Below, piece by piece: positions 20,441-30,783 of a stretch of 64,000 bases of DNA. The first letter of the stretch is position 1. Each line of letters starts with the position of its first letter. The notes beneath the pieces were generated by a model. That model did no database searches, was not told the DNA's origin, and saw nothing but the letters and a program-made list of their open reading frames with translations. Source of the DNA: Oscheius tipulae (taxonomy: Eukaryota; Nematoda; Chromadorea; Rhabditida; Rhabditidae); the NCBI GenBank assembly GCA_037178975.1, contig JASJZH010000005.1, positions 9,758,501 through 9,822,500 on the forward strand, read 5' to 3'. The position numbers were made by a program, and so were the translations under genes.

Positions 20441-22221
20441 ATGATCGCCTTGGTGCCTCACGGGCTCGTCAGTCTCTTTTTCCTCATCTCTCTTATCCCG
20501 CTCGTCCCGGCCGCTTACCGTTTCCGTAGTCAGCTGGCCGCACATGTCTTCCTCGGTTTCTTCTATCTTCTGGCTCCCAATTATCTTCTGGGAATCACCG
20601 TGAGTTCATCTCTTGCACTTTTCTCTAGGGAGGGGAGAGTCAACACTCATTCTCTGCGCAAACATCAACAAGTTGCGGCTAGGCACGTGATCACGATTAT
20701 AGTGTACGCGAAAACGAGGACGGGAGTAAATAAACACATGTCTAACAGCTACGGGGACCTCTATTCACATAGAATACCTCGCTATCCTAAATGGCTGCTT
20801 TGAGGTACAAGAAATAATTTTCAAACCTAGCAACGTTCTGCAAAGTTGTAGAGTTTGATCAGTTTAACAACTTTATAAAATATTATAAAGCCTGAGGAAG
20901 TCATTTTGGGCCTAAAATAGATGCTCAGAGAGTGGCTACATCCAGCTGTTGTCGCTGGCCTGTAATATCTCGGCAAGTCCACATTTAGACTGATGAGATA
21001 TTACTGGTGGGAGTAGCAAAGGTGTCGCGTCTTTTTTGAGCCATTTTGCAGGGGCAATAATTTCCAAGCCGAGCAATGTTCTGCAAAGTTATAGCGTTTT
21101 CTACAACTTGGCTGAGCCTGAAAATGTTATTTTGGACCTGAAAAAAAAAGAAATGGGGTATATGTAGACGCGTAACTGTGGTGAGTCTTTTCAGGTGACC
21201 GGAGCTTTTGGACCCCTGCACAACTTCCTCCAATCCTACATTGCTGCCTTCCATGTATGTCTCTTCAAAGTGCCCAGTTTAGAAACTGAATTCAGATCGG
21301 AATAGCCTACTTCCTATGGAGTACGGAACAGGAGAAGCCACAGCAGTCGATCATTTTTTCGCGCGCTGTCGTTGCCTTCTTTTGTCTGTTCACCCGATTA
21401 TTTGCGGCATACCACCTGTCCGAAAAGTCGACTCGTGGTCTCCTCATTTCTGAATATGTAAGGGTCTGCTAGAAACTCTGTACAGTCGAATTCAGTTCAT
21501 CTGCTGCTGTGTCCTGTCCGAGGGAGTATGGCTCCTGACTGAACTTGTTCGCTTCTTCCAGAACAGAACCAGCATGAGAGAGGAGATTGATAACCTGTGC
21601 AAGACGACTACTCTCTGGCTTGAGGTAGGAGACAGAGAGGCAAAGAGACAGAAAAACAGAGACAGAATGATAGATAAACAGAAATGCAGAAAGACAGATC
21701 TCGAAAGCTTATCTATTTAGGGCAGAGGTTCACAGTACGTGGTGAATGCCTTCTACGCTGACGCTGCCTTCTCTTTGCTCATGTGCCTCTGGCACTTTGC
21801 CTTCCCCCAACAGATCCTGAAGCTGGTTATCAAGTCCGAACACAATCTCGACTCTCATCACTTTATGTGGTGCCGTCTCTTCGGAGCCTTCCATCTGTTC
21901 TCGGGTCTCGTCTCTATCCAGGCTCGCAACTATCCCACCTTCGTACAGACCGAGTATCTGGCTTCTCGTCTTCTGGTAAGAAACTGGTCTGAACAGACAA
22001 AAGTTCATCTTTAGACCCAGACGATCATCTTCCTTCTGAACATCTTCGGACACTGGATGCTGTCGGTTTACTCCCCGAACCATATCACTGCCTTTATGGT
22101 CTCAGGCTTCTATATGTCCTTCCTGTTCTCGACCTACTTCCGCGTCAAGAAGCAGTACGACAACATGCCGATCACTACGACTGTTCGTGTCGAAACCCGC
22201 ACTACCAAAAAACTTAACTAG
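20441..22221 (+). CDS. Multi-pass membrane protein of unknown function
   Basis: Six exons (20441-20599, 21195-21254, 21296-21457, 21496-21624, 21721-21975, 22015-22221), all joining in phase 0, give about 323 residues. Five to seven hydrophobic segments are visible, e.g. LVSLFFLISLIPLVPAAY, VAFFCLFTRLFAAYHL, FSLLMCLWHFAFP and FMVSGFYMSFLFSTYF; the C-terminus is basic (RVKKQYD, TRTTKKLN). All introns in phase 0 and module-like segments suggest an internally repeated helical bundle. I do not recognise the family. Two hairpin repeats lie in intron 1 and a GAGACAG tract in intron 4. A trans-splice acceptor sits directly before the ATG and AATAAA follows the stop by 54 bp. Confidence 0.8.
20828..20883. 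repeat. Hairpin-forming palindromic repeat
   Basis: Left arm gttctgcaaagttgtagag, degenerate right arm taacaacttt; in intron 1 of the multi-pass protein gene. Confidence 0.45.
21076..21128. repeat. Hairpin-forming palindromic repeat
   Basis: Left arm atgttctgcaaagttatag, right arm ctacaacttggc; second copy in the same intron. Confidence 0.45.
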
Positions 22222-22274
22222 CAATCTTTTAAAATCAAATTTTACTCCTCTACCTCATCTCTTATTCGATCTCC

Positions 22275-22280
22275 AATAAA
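22275..22280 (+). other. Polyadenylation signal AATAAA
   Basis: 54 bp downstream of the stop at 22221. Confidence 0.6.
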
Positions 22281-22435
22281 TCAGTGTGTTTTACTAAAGC
22301 TTAAAGGACCCCGGACTTTGCTTAAAAATACTCGCCAAGGTCCAATGTGCATTGATTAATTATCCGCTATTCAACCCGTTTGAATGCGCGCACAAATTTC
22401 CGACGGGTGGGAAAGCCCAGTTTTCAAAATTTATG

Positions 22436-22975
22436 TGTCAAAACGGGTCTGCGACGGTTTTGAACAAATCGATTTCGAAATGTTCGGTTTCGACCAAATT
22501 TGTACGCAATCACGTACAAATCGTTTTTACCGGATGTTCTTGAGCAGTTTCCACAATGTTGGCTTGTCACGCCTCTTCTGAAGATTTCTGCACAGGAAGA
22601 TCTCTTTCTATCCTTGGAAATAGCAGAAAATAAAGCTTACTTGTCATAATAGCTGCAGCTATGGAATCTGTCCTTGGTCATTTATCAGTCGCATGATGTG
22701 ATGCTCAATTGCCTCAGCCTCCCTAAATGGCTTTAAACGCTGTAAAAGCATGCAGGTTGACACAAAAACACAAAAAAAAACTGCAAGAAAATATAAAACA
22801 AATCATTTTTGGAAATACGGTAGAAATGCCTGTACGTGGTTGCGTACAAATTTGGTCGAAACTGAACTTGTCGAAATCATTTGTTCGAAATCGTAGCGGT
22901 GCGAAATCGAATTTTGGCGAAAATCGTCACAGTTTAATTGCGATATCGGTCAAATCAAAGCAGACCCGTCAAAAC
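22436..22975. mobile_element. Non-coding element with long terminal inverted repeats
   Basis: The left arm (about 22436-22523) and right arm (about 22831-22975) are imperfect inverted copies: gtacgcaatcacgtacaaa on the left answers gtacgtggttgcgtacaaat on the right, and aaacgggtctgc answers gcagacccgt. The interior of about 300 bp has no long frame. This is the structure of a MITE or deleted DNA transposon. Exact ends and target-site duplications could not be fixed by eye. Confidence 0.6.
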
Positions 22976-23479
22976 TGAATTTTTCGGAGGGCTTTTAATT
23001 TTTCTTTCTTTTTCTTGTTCAGCCGATTCTTCGTTAACTTTTTGACATTTTTTCTCTCGTTTCTGTTGATTTCTGTCGTTTTTTTCCCATTTTATGGTTG
23101 TCACATTGGGCAATTGTTAAGAAAAAAAAAGTAACTGAGAAGACGACAAATTAATTCTATAAAATTACTTCCAGGTAATCGCCGAAAGGATGACAAGAGG
23201 AACGATAACGAGAATCAGCAGCCGACGGAAGGCGAATTTCAACGTCACCTCACCTGCATCTCCATAAAAAATTAGCGATTTTCTCTGTTCACTGGATTCA
23301 TTTCAGGACAAACAGGACAACAATTAACAATAAAGCAATGTTAGTAATCAAGACCCGTGGTATCACGTGGGAGACGAGCTCCAGAAGACGGAGGATGGGG
23401 TCCTCGTAGACTTGACGACTATTGAAGGAGAGCTACCAGTGGAGAGTGAGCTTGGACGGCAGGGTTCTGGCACACCTGG
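22976..23479. other. AT-rich stretch without recognised gene
   Basis: Poly-T rich, then a more GC-balanced part from about 23160. On the minus strand the latter may be the continuation of the transposase pseudogene but I cannot align it. Confidence 0.3.
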
Positions 23480-23745
23480 ACAGCTCTTGAAGAGCCTGCT
23501 TGAGGGTTCTCTACTGACGCTCAATCATCTGCGTGTGGCAGCAGGGTCGACGAAATTGTCGCTGTGATTGATGTCCTCATGGTGGAATCTGTGACGAAGA
23601 ATCTGACAGTAGGCGCGTCATTCGTCGCTGTAGATGAGAGTTCCTGGGGCAACATGCCTCTCCAGGATTGGCATCAACGTGGCGGAAGTGCCTTAGATGA
23701 AAGATTATTTACAGATAAATATGTACTCACTCTGGAAGCGTGCTA
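23480..23745 (-). pseudogene. Broken Merlin / IS1016 (ISXO2-like) transposase fragment
   Basis: On the minus strand a frame reads LMPILERHVAPGTLIYSDE, a stop (23620-23618), RAYCQILRHRFHHEDINHSD, NFVDPAAT, then after a frame change HTQMIERQ, a stop (23513-23511) and RTLKQ. The order PGT-I-x-SDEW-AY .. H..VNHS..FVDP..GAHTQ.IE..W...K is the hallmark of the DDE domain of ISXO2/Merlin transposases. Both stops stand where a conserved Trp is expected (TGG changed to TGA and TAG). A possible former intron (gtgagt…ctaag) precedes 23700. This is a dead copy; the autonomous family may be elsewhere in the genome. Confidence 0.72.
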
Positions 23746-24258
23746 GGTAGTTGTTGTTGGTTCCTGTTTACTCTATCGAATGACTAACAGACGGCAGCAG
23801 AATCCAACGGCGAAGAAAAACAGTCTCGAGCCCCGGAGTGCTCATTTCCATGGCGAGAGCGATGAGCGACGGGTCAGAACGTGGAACCATTTTCAACAAA
23901 ATTGACGTACTCAATAGACAAAAACCAGGAGAAACGAGAGAAAACATAACGAAGAATCGGCTAAACAAAGCCGTACTATTACCAATTTTTGCGATGCTCC
24001 CCCGGTGTTTTTTCTTGTTTTTGAACTCTTCGCATAAAAGAACCTGCTGGCCATCAAAAAGGGACGAAAAATGTACTTCTATGGCTAGAAAACAGCCCTT
24101 CAAAGCCAAGTGAGCCAATAGTAAAGTTTTCGTTTTGGTGGCAAATAGGTTATTCTAGGTTAAGATTTAATTCAATGACCAAAGCTGGGAAATGTGTTCA
24201 CGAAAAGTGTCAACTCTAGAAAATATGGGAAAGCTTTGGGGTTACATAAGGGGCCGAA

Positions 24259-24459
24259 ATGAAAAGAGAAAGGTGGTCGAAAGTGACGACGAAATGGGTT
24301 CCTCTGGATCAGCGACGAGCTCTAGGGAGACAGTGCATGAGATGGGAAGATCAGCTGGCCTGTGGTCGCCTCGGACGAACTCCAACAGCGTGGATGCGAC
24401 AGGCAAGAAAGGCAGGCGAAGAGTGGATTGGCGCTATGGGAGCGGCAAGGAAGCTCTGA
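24259..24459 (+). pseudogene. C-terminal tail of a non-LTR retrotransposon reverse transcriptase
   Basis: The 66-residue frame has the pattern RRALGRQCMRWEDQ..W.RQARK..EEWIGAMG, matching the end of many LINE ORF2 proteins (R-x-x-G-R-x-x-x-R-W-x-D..W-x-R-x-A-x-D-R-x-x-W). No upstream reverse transcriptase core is visible, so this is a 5'-truncated remnant. Confidence 0.6.
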
Positions 24460-24655
24460 CATGATAGTAACCCCTTGATTCCAACAATCAAATTAAAAAT
24501 GGAGTTGAAATCGTGGACTGTCACAGTATTCTCTAGGATCGACACGGTATTCTCATAGATTATACTGTCGATCTTTTTGCGGGTAGTCTTTCTACTGCTT
24601 ACGGGGATGTCCGCATTTTGCGGAATTATGGTGGGGGAATCCAGTTTTTGACTTC

Positions 24656-24853
24656 AGGAACCGCGGAAAAAGAGACAAAAGACAAGCACTACGAGAACCG
24701 AAGATTCTTTATCCTTCAGCGGATGGCACAAAAGAAGAGGCCAATGAAACAGGAGGAGGCGGTGGAGGATGTCGAGGTCGCGAATCTTGTCAAGCTTCGC
24801 TCTGGATGAACAAGAAGCTGTCCAAAGTGCAGACGTCTAAGACAGGTGCTTGA
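24656..24853 (+). CDS. Possible last exon of an unknown gene
   Basis: After an acceptor-like gacttcag (ending at about 24657) one frame stays open to a TGA at 24851-24853, giving a basic, glycine-containing tail (NRGKRDKRQ…, ANETGGGGGCRGRES…, MNKKLSKVQTSKTGA). AATAAA follows at 24912-24917. Upstream exons were not found, and the retrotransposon fragment lies just before it, so it could belong to mobile DNA. It would be convergent with the hydrolase gene. Confidence 0.3.
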   Translation, partial: RNRGKRDKRQALREPKILYPSADGTKEEANETGGGGGGCRGRESCQASLWMNKKLSKVQTSKTGA

Positions 24854-24911
24854 TAAGGATTCGCCGGTCAACACCTCTCTTTGCGTTTCAGACTCTGTAT
24901 TATGTTTCTTC

Positions 24912-24917
24912 AATAAA
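24912..24917 (+). other. Polyadenylation signal AATAAA (plus strand)
   Basis: Stands 58 bp after the stop of the tentative exon at 24656-24853. Confidence 0.35.
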
Positions 24918-24953
24918 ACAAATAGCACTTTTCATCTACACTTGTTCTATAAA

Positions 24954-26612
24954 TCACAACAACTGATAAAGTCGATCAACAAGACGCTTCCATGGCCGGA
25001 CCAAGTCAGCATCCGCAACTTTCAGATCATTACTCACATAGGCATAGGAGAGGTTGTTGTGAATATCAACTCGGACATTTTGACCTCCGAACCCCGAATG
25101 ACCGAAGATCCATTCTCCCTGAAACAAAGTGGTTGCTTCAGGTTTAGATGTCAGACCTTTGGATTCTTTGTAAACTGATATCCGTAGCCTTTGTTTTCTT
25201 CATAGCCATTGGTCACGTCCATTTCATCGACAAGAACAGGTTTTAATAGGTACTTTTGACAGAACCGCTCGGAAAGAAGAGACTTGGAAGCTATTAGTTG
25301 ATGTACAGAGGCCAGTCCCTTGGCATTCCCGATTCCCATGTTCGAAGGCATCGGAAGGAGACGGTTTTCTAGTAGATTGTACTGAAAAGAGGAGTTTTTT
25401 AAAGTAAGGAAAATTATTTACGTCGTCTGTAGTGATCCAAGGCCACGTACTGTATAATCCGTTCTGGTACTCTCTGTTATAAGCCATGTACCGTCTAGAA
25501 ACTTCTGTTAAAAATTATCACAATACATACCTGTAGGCCTCGTAGTTGTCCCTCTTCTCCGTCTCCAAGTCTTCCTCGGTCGTCGACCTCAACATGGCCA
25601 CCCTGTTATTTGTACATCTCGATGGCAGTCCAATGAAAATGTCAGTCAGTTCTAATTCGCAAACTACAATCAATTAACAAGTTAGCAGACCGTGTTTCTT
25701 GACGATTTCTTCTTTGAAAACATCCACGACTCCACGTTGTCTATCGTCTAATCTTCGCACCAGCTGGTCCATAAGGAACCTTAAAGTACAAATCAATAAA
25801 GAGAGAAAAAGAGAGACAGAGGGACACTTAGATTTCCCTCTCTCTTCTAACATACCCAATAGTCAAAGCGTGATAGCCGGTCCTGGTACCTGGTTCCCAA
25901 ACCGGAGTGGCGTTTTCAAAGTATTTTGACATTTTCCGATGGTCTTGAACATATTCTCGAGAGACCGCCTCTTTCGTGAACGGTAGTCCAGCCTATTGTT
26001 CAACTATTTTTGGGTGCAAAATGTAAGAATACTTGATGAAGAACGATGTGGTTGATGGTTGTGTTCTGCTTTCCATGCTGCCCATATTCTGGCCAAATAT
26101 CCGTGACTAATGTACCATATGAGAGGTTCTTTCTATCCATCAACAAAGCCAGAACGGTGGCCGCAATGCTCTGAATTGTGTTTGTTCGTCGGGCCCATAT
26201 TTGCAGCTGTGCAAAAAGTGCCAGAGGATTCGATGTCAATGGCCGTCTCCATTTTCACAATTTTGACCCTATGTCTCTCTGTTCCTCTGTCTCTCTATCT
26301 GCTAATCTATCTCTCTGTCTCTGTCTCTCACCTTTGTCGTCGAAAAAAGCACCGAGAGGGAGTGTTCCGTCCACCTCTGCCCAATTTTCTCGTTAGCTAC
26401 TCCTCCAAATAGATCCACTACCAATTCCCCATTATGATATACAGCAAAAGAAACTCCTGCCTTCTCCAGACCCTCCTCAAAGTTTTCTCTGAATCCAGTG
26501 AATCTAATCAAGTAATGTCTCACTTGAATATCCGACGCAGATCCTCGAAACGGGGATTCACATAGCCAAGGGCGTCGTCCATGGCTGTCAGCAAAAGCAG
26601 TGACCATAGCAT
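24954..26612 (-). CDS. Secreted beta-lactamase-like serine hydrolase (LACT/EstB type)
   Basis: Nine exons on the minus strand in phase: 26612-26524, 26488-26332, 26170-26033, 25992-25856, 25779-25691, 25663-25531, 25494-25422, 25381-25157, 25118-24954; about 401 residues. It starts with a signal peptide (MLWSLLLLTAMDDALG). The class C beta-lactamase/esterase signature is clear: nucleophile motif STTK (SxxK) at the end of exon 2, then MDRKNLSYGTLVTDIWPEY, the Tyr motif PGTRTGYHALTIG, DIFIGLP and HSGFGGQ near the C-terminus in place of KTG. Nematodes carry a family of such LACT proteins; substrates are unknown, and a role in antibiotic breakdown should not be assumed. A trans-splice acceptor (cctcttttcag) lies 7 bp before the ATG. 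Intron 2 carries a pyrimidine/purine tract. Confidence 0.9.
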
Positions 26613-28169
26613 TGGCGGTCTGAAAAGAGGCCGTTTACTACCATTGATAAGCAAGTTTTTGTCTCCTAGATCAAAAAGACTCTTACCATAGCAGAGGCTG
26701 GTCATTTCTGAATGCCTAACGGGGGAATGTGGACATAAGGGGAGGGACTAGTAGTCCCGGCAACTAAAAGCCGACTTCCGCTGGACGATCGCTCAAATTG
26801 CCGGAAGACATTTAAGACCGCCATCTTTTAACTTTTCAAGATTCAAGAACCAAAGAGGAGGGCAGAAAAAGCGTCTTAGGTCACGGCTTTTTCAGCTGCC
26901 TTGAGACTTATTGAATTCTGCTTGGCCGTTTTTCGTGATAGCGCCCTCGGGGAGAGGATTCTGGCGGGGATTATGTAGCCAGTCCAAGTAGGCAACAAAC
27001 TCGGAAGAAGGCTCGTGGGAAGGTGCATTGAATCCTTGAAACTTCGTTCTTCAGAACCGTTGGTACTAAACAGGCATGCGCCGTAGGCCTGTTTTTTAGC
27101 GCCCTGGGTGCGCAACATAAATCAGCCGTTTAGGGGTCAAGGTTGTATTTATTAATTTTGCATTGTTCTGCAAAGTTGCGGATTTTGATACGGACTACAA
27201 CTTTGCAAAACCTCGAAAAATGGAAAACTGTCACCTTGACCCCGAACTGGCTGTTCTTTGTTGTGCATCCTGAGCGCGGAAAATTGGCTGAACCTTTTCA
27301 GGGTCTAATGCCCATCACTGGTACCAAAAGAACAAATTTTCGGCTTCCCGGTCACTGGAGTTTCAGCAGCAATTTGAAATAAATTGAGTATTACACTCCC
27401 AGGTCTTGAGACGATATCCAAATCGTCTGGGGCCCTTTTAAAGAAGGCAGTCCTCTATACGTGTCTCGACAAGCTGGGTTGACCGTATCCTGTCGTCCTA
27501 TCAGGTTTTGGGTTAAGAATTTAAACCTGTCACTATATGCGTTTCGATGGGTCCCACAGCGTAGTTCAGCCCAACGAATTACTTTAAAAACTAGTGTTTC
27601 AAATCAGAATTTTGTTCCTGGTAATTTTTCTACACGATAGTGAAAATATTTAATCGGAAATAGGTTGGTATTATTATCGAAGATACCTCAAAAGAACAAA
27701 CATGACTAATACTACGAATAGCAAGACATTTAAAGTCCCTTTTCCACCGGGAAATCTTCAGTTCAAAGTCTCCTCTGTCAGAAAATTCTACGTTAATCCT
27801 TGACACACCTCACATGACCTGTGATTTGTGCCTCGCAATTGAAAGTGTCAGGCTGAGAAACGAGGTCATCTGGATCAATAACTGCTCTGATGACATATAT
27901 CCGTCGGTTATTATCCAACCACGAGTTCTTAAAGTTGTCTCGCGTCTCTCTGTCTCTAATCGTACCAATCGCCCCGTTCTCTTTGGCGTCAACTGAGTTG
28001 CCGCGTCGGAACAAACCTTGTCATGACGTCACGTTCCATTTTTTATTCTTGGCCTTACCCTTTTAATTCGGCTTGTGCCTGACTATAAACATCTTAAATT
28101 AGATACGGTTATATGCGCTGTTTTGGTCCCGACTGATTTCTATTTTCGAAAATTACAGAAAGTTCTCTT
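26613..28169. other. Divergent intergenic region
   Basis: Contains a hairpin repeat (27158-27223). Around 27750-28020 the minus strand has an exon-like open stretch with a possible 30-bp intron, but no start or family was recognised. The acceptor aaattacag at about 28158 precedes the PABIR-like ATG by 11 bp. Confidence 0.4.
27158..27223. repeat. Hairpin-forming palindromic repeat
   Basis: Left arm cattgttctgcaaagttgcg and right arm ctacaactttgcaaaacctc; one of the best-preserved copies. Confidence 0.55.
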
Positions 28170-30552
28170 ATGGGAGAAAAGGACGGGCCGCCAGTGCCAG
28201 CCCCGAGTCTGATCAGCCGGGCTATCTCTCCGACACCTTCTGATGTATCAGGTATGTTCTTTTGTATATTTTTGGTCGTTTTACCAGTGCCAACATTAGA
28301 ATACAAGATTCAAAAAATAGAAACGTCGCATGTGCTATATCGCTTCTTCACATCCACTTTTCGGTTCCAAAAGATCATTTTCAAGATGTTGTTGCTGTAC
28401 AGAGCTGTAGTGCAGATCAAGGGCTACAACTTTGTAGAACTTCTGAAATCTAAAAAATCATGGCTTGACCTGAACGACGCAGAAAAGGCACGAGGTTTGA
28501 CCATTTCCGTCTGCTCTTCTTACTCGTACCATCTCACCGAGCCGGATTGAACCAGCCGAGATTGTACAGGTGAGAAACGATCAGATGGGACTGTTCGAAC
28601 CCTTTTGATGGTCCAAAAGTATTTCCAGGTTTTTTGGCGTAGTACAAAGTTGTAAGAATGTCCACTCTGACCCCAAAAACTTCAGGTCTCCTTGAGAAGG
28701 ACAGCGTCTCGATAGCATGCAGTCCAGCCCCTTCAAATTGTTCCTTTTTGAGCGAACAAGAACAAGGAGACGGATCGTTTAATAGTAGACAATCACCGTA
28801 CGTTCATCTTGTTTTTCGTCTACCAAATCCTCAGATTCTTGCCGGCGAATCAGCCATCCCCCTCGTCTAGTTTTCTGAATTTGCCTCGACCGGAATATCT
28901 CAATGGTAAGTCCGAAAATGTCGAACTTTCGAAATTTTCACCTCCAGTTTCCATACCGGACTCGGAGACGTCGTCGCGTTCCTCAATGGACGGGATAGCT
29001 CCGGCTGGGCGTCACGAGTACCGCTCGACGAGAAAAAGAAAAAACTCGTCGGACTCGTCCAGTTCTGAGGAAAGCATCCGCACGATAGGGGACCTGACTG
29101 ACTGTGAGACTTCGAGTAGGAAGAATAGCAAAACGAGGGTAAGTTATACTCTTTTCGACGGATAGTCGTTTTTTTAGCTGAACGAAGATGGAAATCTTAT
29201 CGTACCTGGGAGAGGAGCCGATGCTCCGAGAGGGCGTATTGCTAACATAAGAAGGGAAAGCAACTGTTCAGTAGACAGTGATGTGAGTTATACTGTCTCT
29301 ATCTCTGTCAAACATTGACTTTTTAGGCAGCCAGTGAGAGATTGGTAAGAGCGACACAGATAGTCAGCGCCGGGTTCGATGACATGATGAGCATCAGCCA
29401 GGTTCCTCCCTCTCCTGTGAGTGTTCTCTTCAAAACAAAACCATAAAGCTTTCTCCAGCGTCGTGTCCCTCCACCCCAAACTATCGAGGCTCCAATCTCT
29501 ATTGTGACGAACTCCTTCATTCCCAGCAGCTGTTCCCCAAGTCCGACAAGAATATCGGACAAGGTAAAGCAGTGCTACTCTCCCTCCACACAGCAGATAG
29601 TCCGTGGGAATGTGCCCTACTCTCCCAGTCCCAGTCCCACTCAAAGTCCAACCAGACATCGCCTGCTGAGGTAAGTACAGACCTGTGACATAAATAACCT
29701 CGACAGAAGTTTGTCTCCAATCTGCACGAAGGCTGCTCTGAAAAGACGCTACACGACGGGAAATGGGGATGATATGCTAGAGGTGAAGAGGCAGTTTGCC
29801 AAGAACAACACGTCTCCTCTGGTCACGGATCGCAGTTTTCCGTATTCTGCTCCAGTGCAGCCTGCGTCTACTGGAGCGTTCGTTGAGCCACCGTAAGTTG
29901 TTTTTCTTGGATCCGAACGAGACAATTCCAACCAGAAAATATCAATACTGTAAAACCGCTTCTTTCTAACGAAAATAGTGATTTAGTTTTTGACTTGAGG
30001 TGCCCATGTCTCACCTTAATCATCTGGTAGCTAACAAACAAACTTCTAGACTACCAGGAGTTGTCCCAACCGGAATTCTGTCAAGAAAACCACCTCAATT
30101 GGTAGAATCCTCGGAGAGAACACCAGAATACCCACGCAGGACCAGCATGGATTCGGTCTCGGACGACCAGAAGAGTGTCAGAGACGATCTGAGTGAGCCT
30201 TCCAGCATAAACGTAAGTTAAGACTAAATGTTCGAAACAGAATGACAGAGAAAAACAGAGAGACAGAGACAGGAAGACAGAGTGACAGAGTGACAGAGAG
30301 ACTGTGAGCCAGAGAGACAGAGGTAAGAGATAGAGAGACGGTGAGACGGAAAGACAGAGATGAGAGAGACAGAGAGATAGAGGTAAGAGATAGAGAGACA
30401 CAGAGAAACAGAAATTTTTAACAACCACGAGTTTATAGCAATCTGATGAAATAATGGAGCTGGACGACAGTACGAGCAAAGACGAGGAGCAGAAAAAGAT
30501 TCTAGAGGAAGCACTCCAAGTCCCCCTCCCACCCGATGATGACGATTTGTGA
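28170..30552 (+). CDS. PABIR/FAM122-type regulator of PP2A-B55
   Basis: Ten exons in phase (28170-28251, 28686-28797, 28835-28905, 28948-29138, 29178-29282, 29327-29416, 29459-29670, 29707-29892, 30050-30212, 30439-30552) give about 441 mostly disordered, Ser/Pro-rich residues. The conserved core is recognisable: an amphipathic RLVRATQIVSAGFDDMMSIS, then CSPSPTRISDKVKQCYSPS, PYSPSPSPTQSPT, RSLSPICTKAALKRR and an acidic C-terminus. In vertebrate FAM122A/PABIR1 the equivalent segments (SPAPSPTRGIGKQCFSPS, PSPIPSPTTRF, SQSPINCIRPSVLGPLKRK) bind and inhibit PP2A-B55 during mitosis and checkpoint signalling. The many SP/TP sites suggest CDK control. The extra N-terminal 150 residues have no counterpart I know. 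Intron 1 holds hairpin repeats and intron 9 a long GAGACAG tract. Confidence 0.8.
28388..28445. repeat. Hairpin-forming palindromic repeat
   Basis: Left part tgctgtacagagctgtagtg, right arm ctacaactttgtagaacttc; in intron 1 of the PABIR-like gene, followed by the companion block cgtaccatctcaccgag near 28527. Confidence 0.45.
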
Positions 30553-30676
30553 TCTACATTCCCCCATATTAAGCGCTAGTGTCATTCTGCAGAACCAGTT
30601 GGTCGAAAATATCGATGATGATAAGCCTGTGACCTACTTTCCCTCATGTGTCGACATTGTACATGTAGATCTCTCC

Positions 30677-30762
30677 AATAAATCCTTTTTTTATATAACA
30701 GCGCTTTTCCTAATTGCTGTTTCGACACAATTTTATCGCTTTTGACAACTTTACGTTCTCAG
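30677..30762 (+). promoter_or_regulatory. Operon-like junction: AATAAA then splice acceptor
   Basis: AATAAA (30677-30682) ends the PABIR-like transcript; a T-rich stretch leads to acceptor acgttctcag at 30762, 21 bp before the fumarate reductase ATG. About 80 bp from signal to acceptor is the spacing known from nematode operons whose downstream gene is SL2-type trans-spliced. Confidence 0.5.
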
Positions 30763-30783
30763 TTCTTGCTTCAAGGTGGAACC

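Noticed and set aside
27750-28020. Minus-strand open stretch with a possible short intron
   Set aside because: About 75 codons look protein-like (AVIDPDDLVSQPDTF…), faintly like a transthyretin-like domain, but there is no ATG, no clear upstream exon and the order of motifs does not fit; kept out of the gene list.
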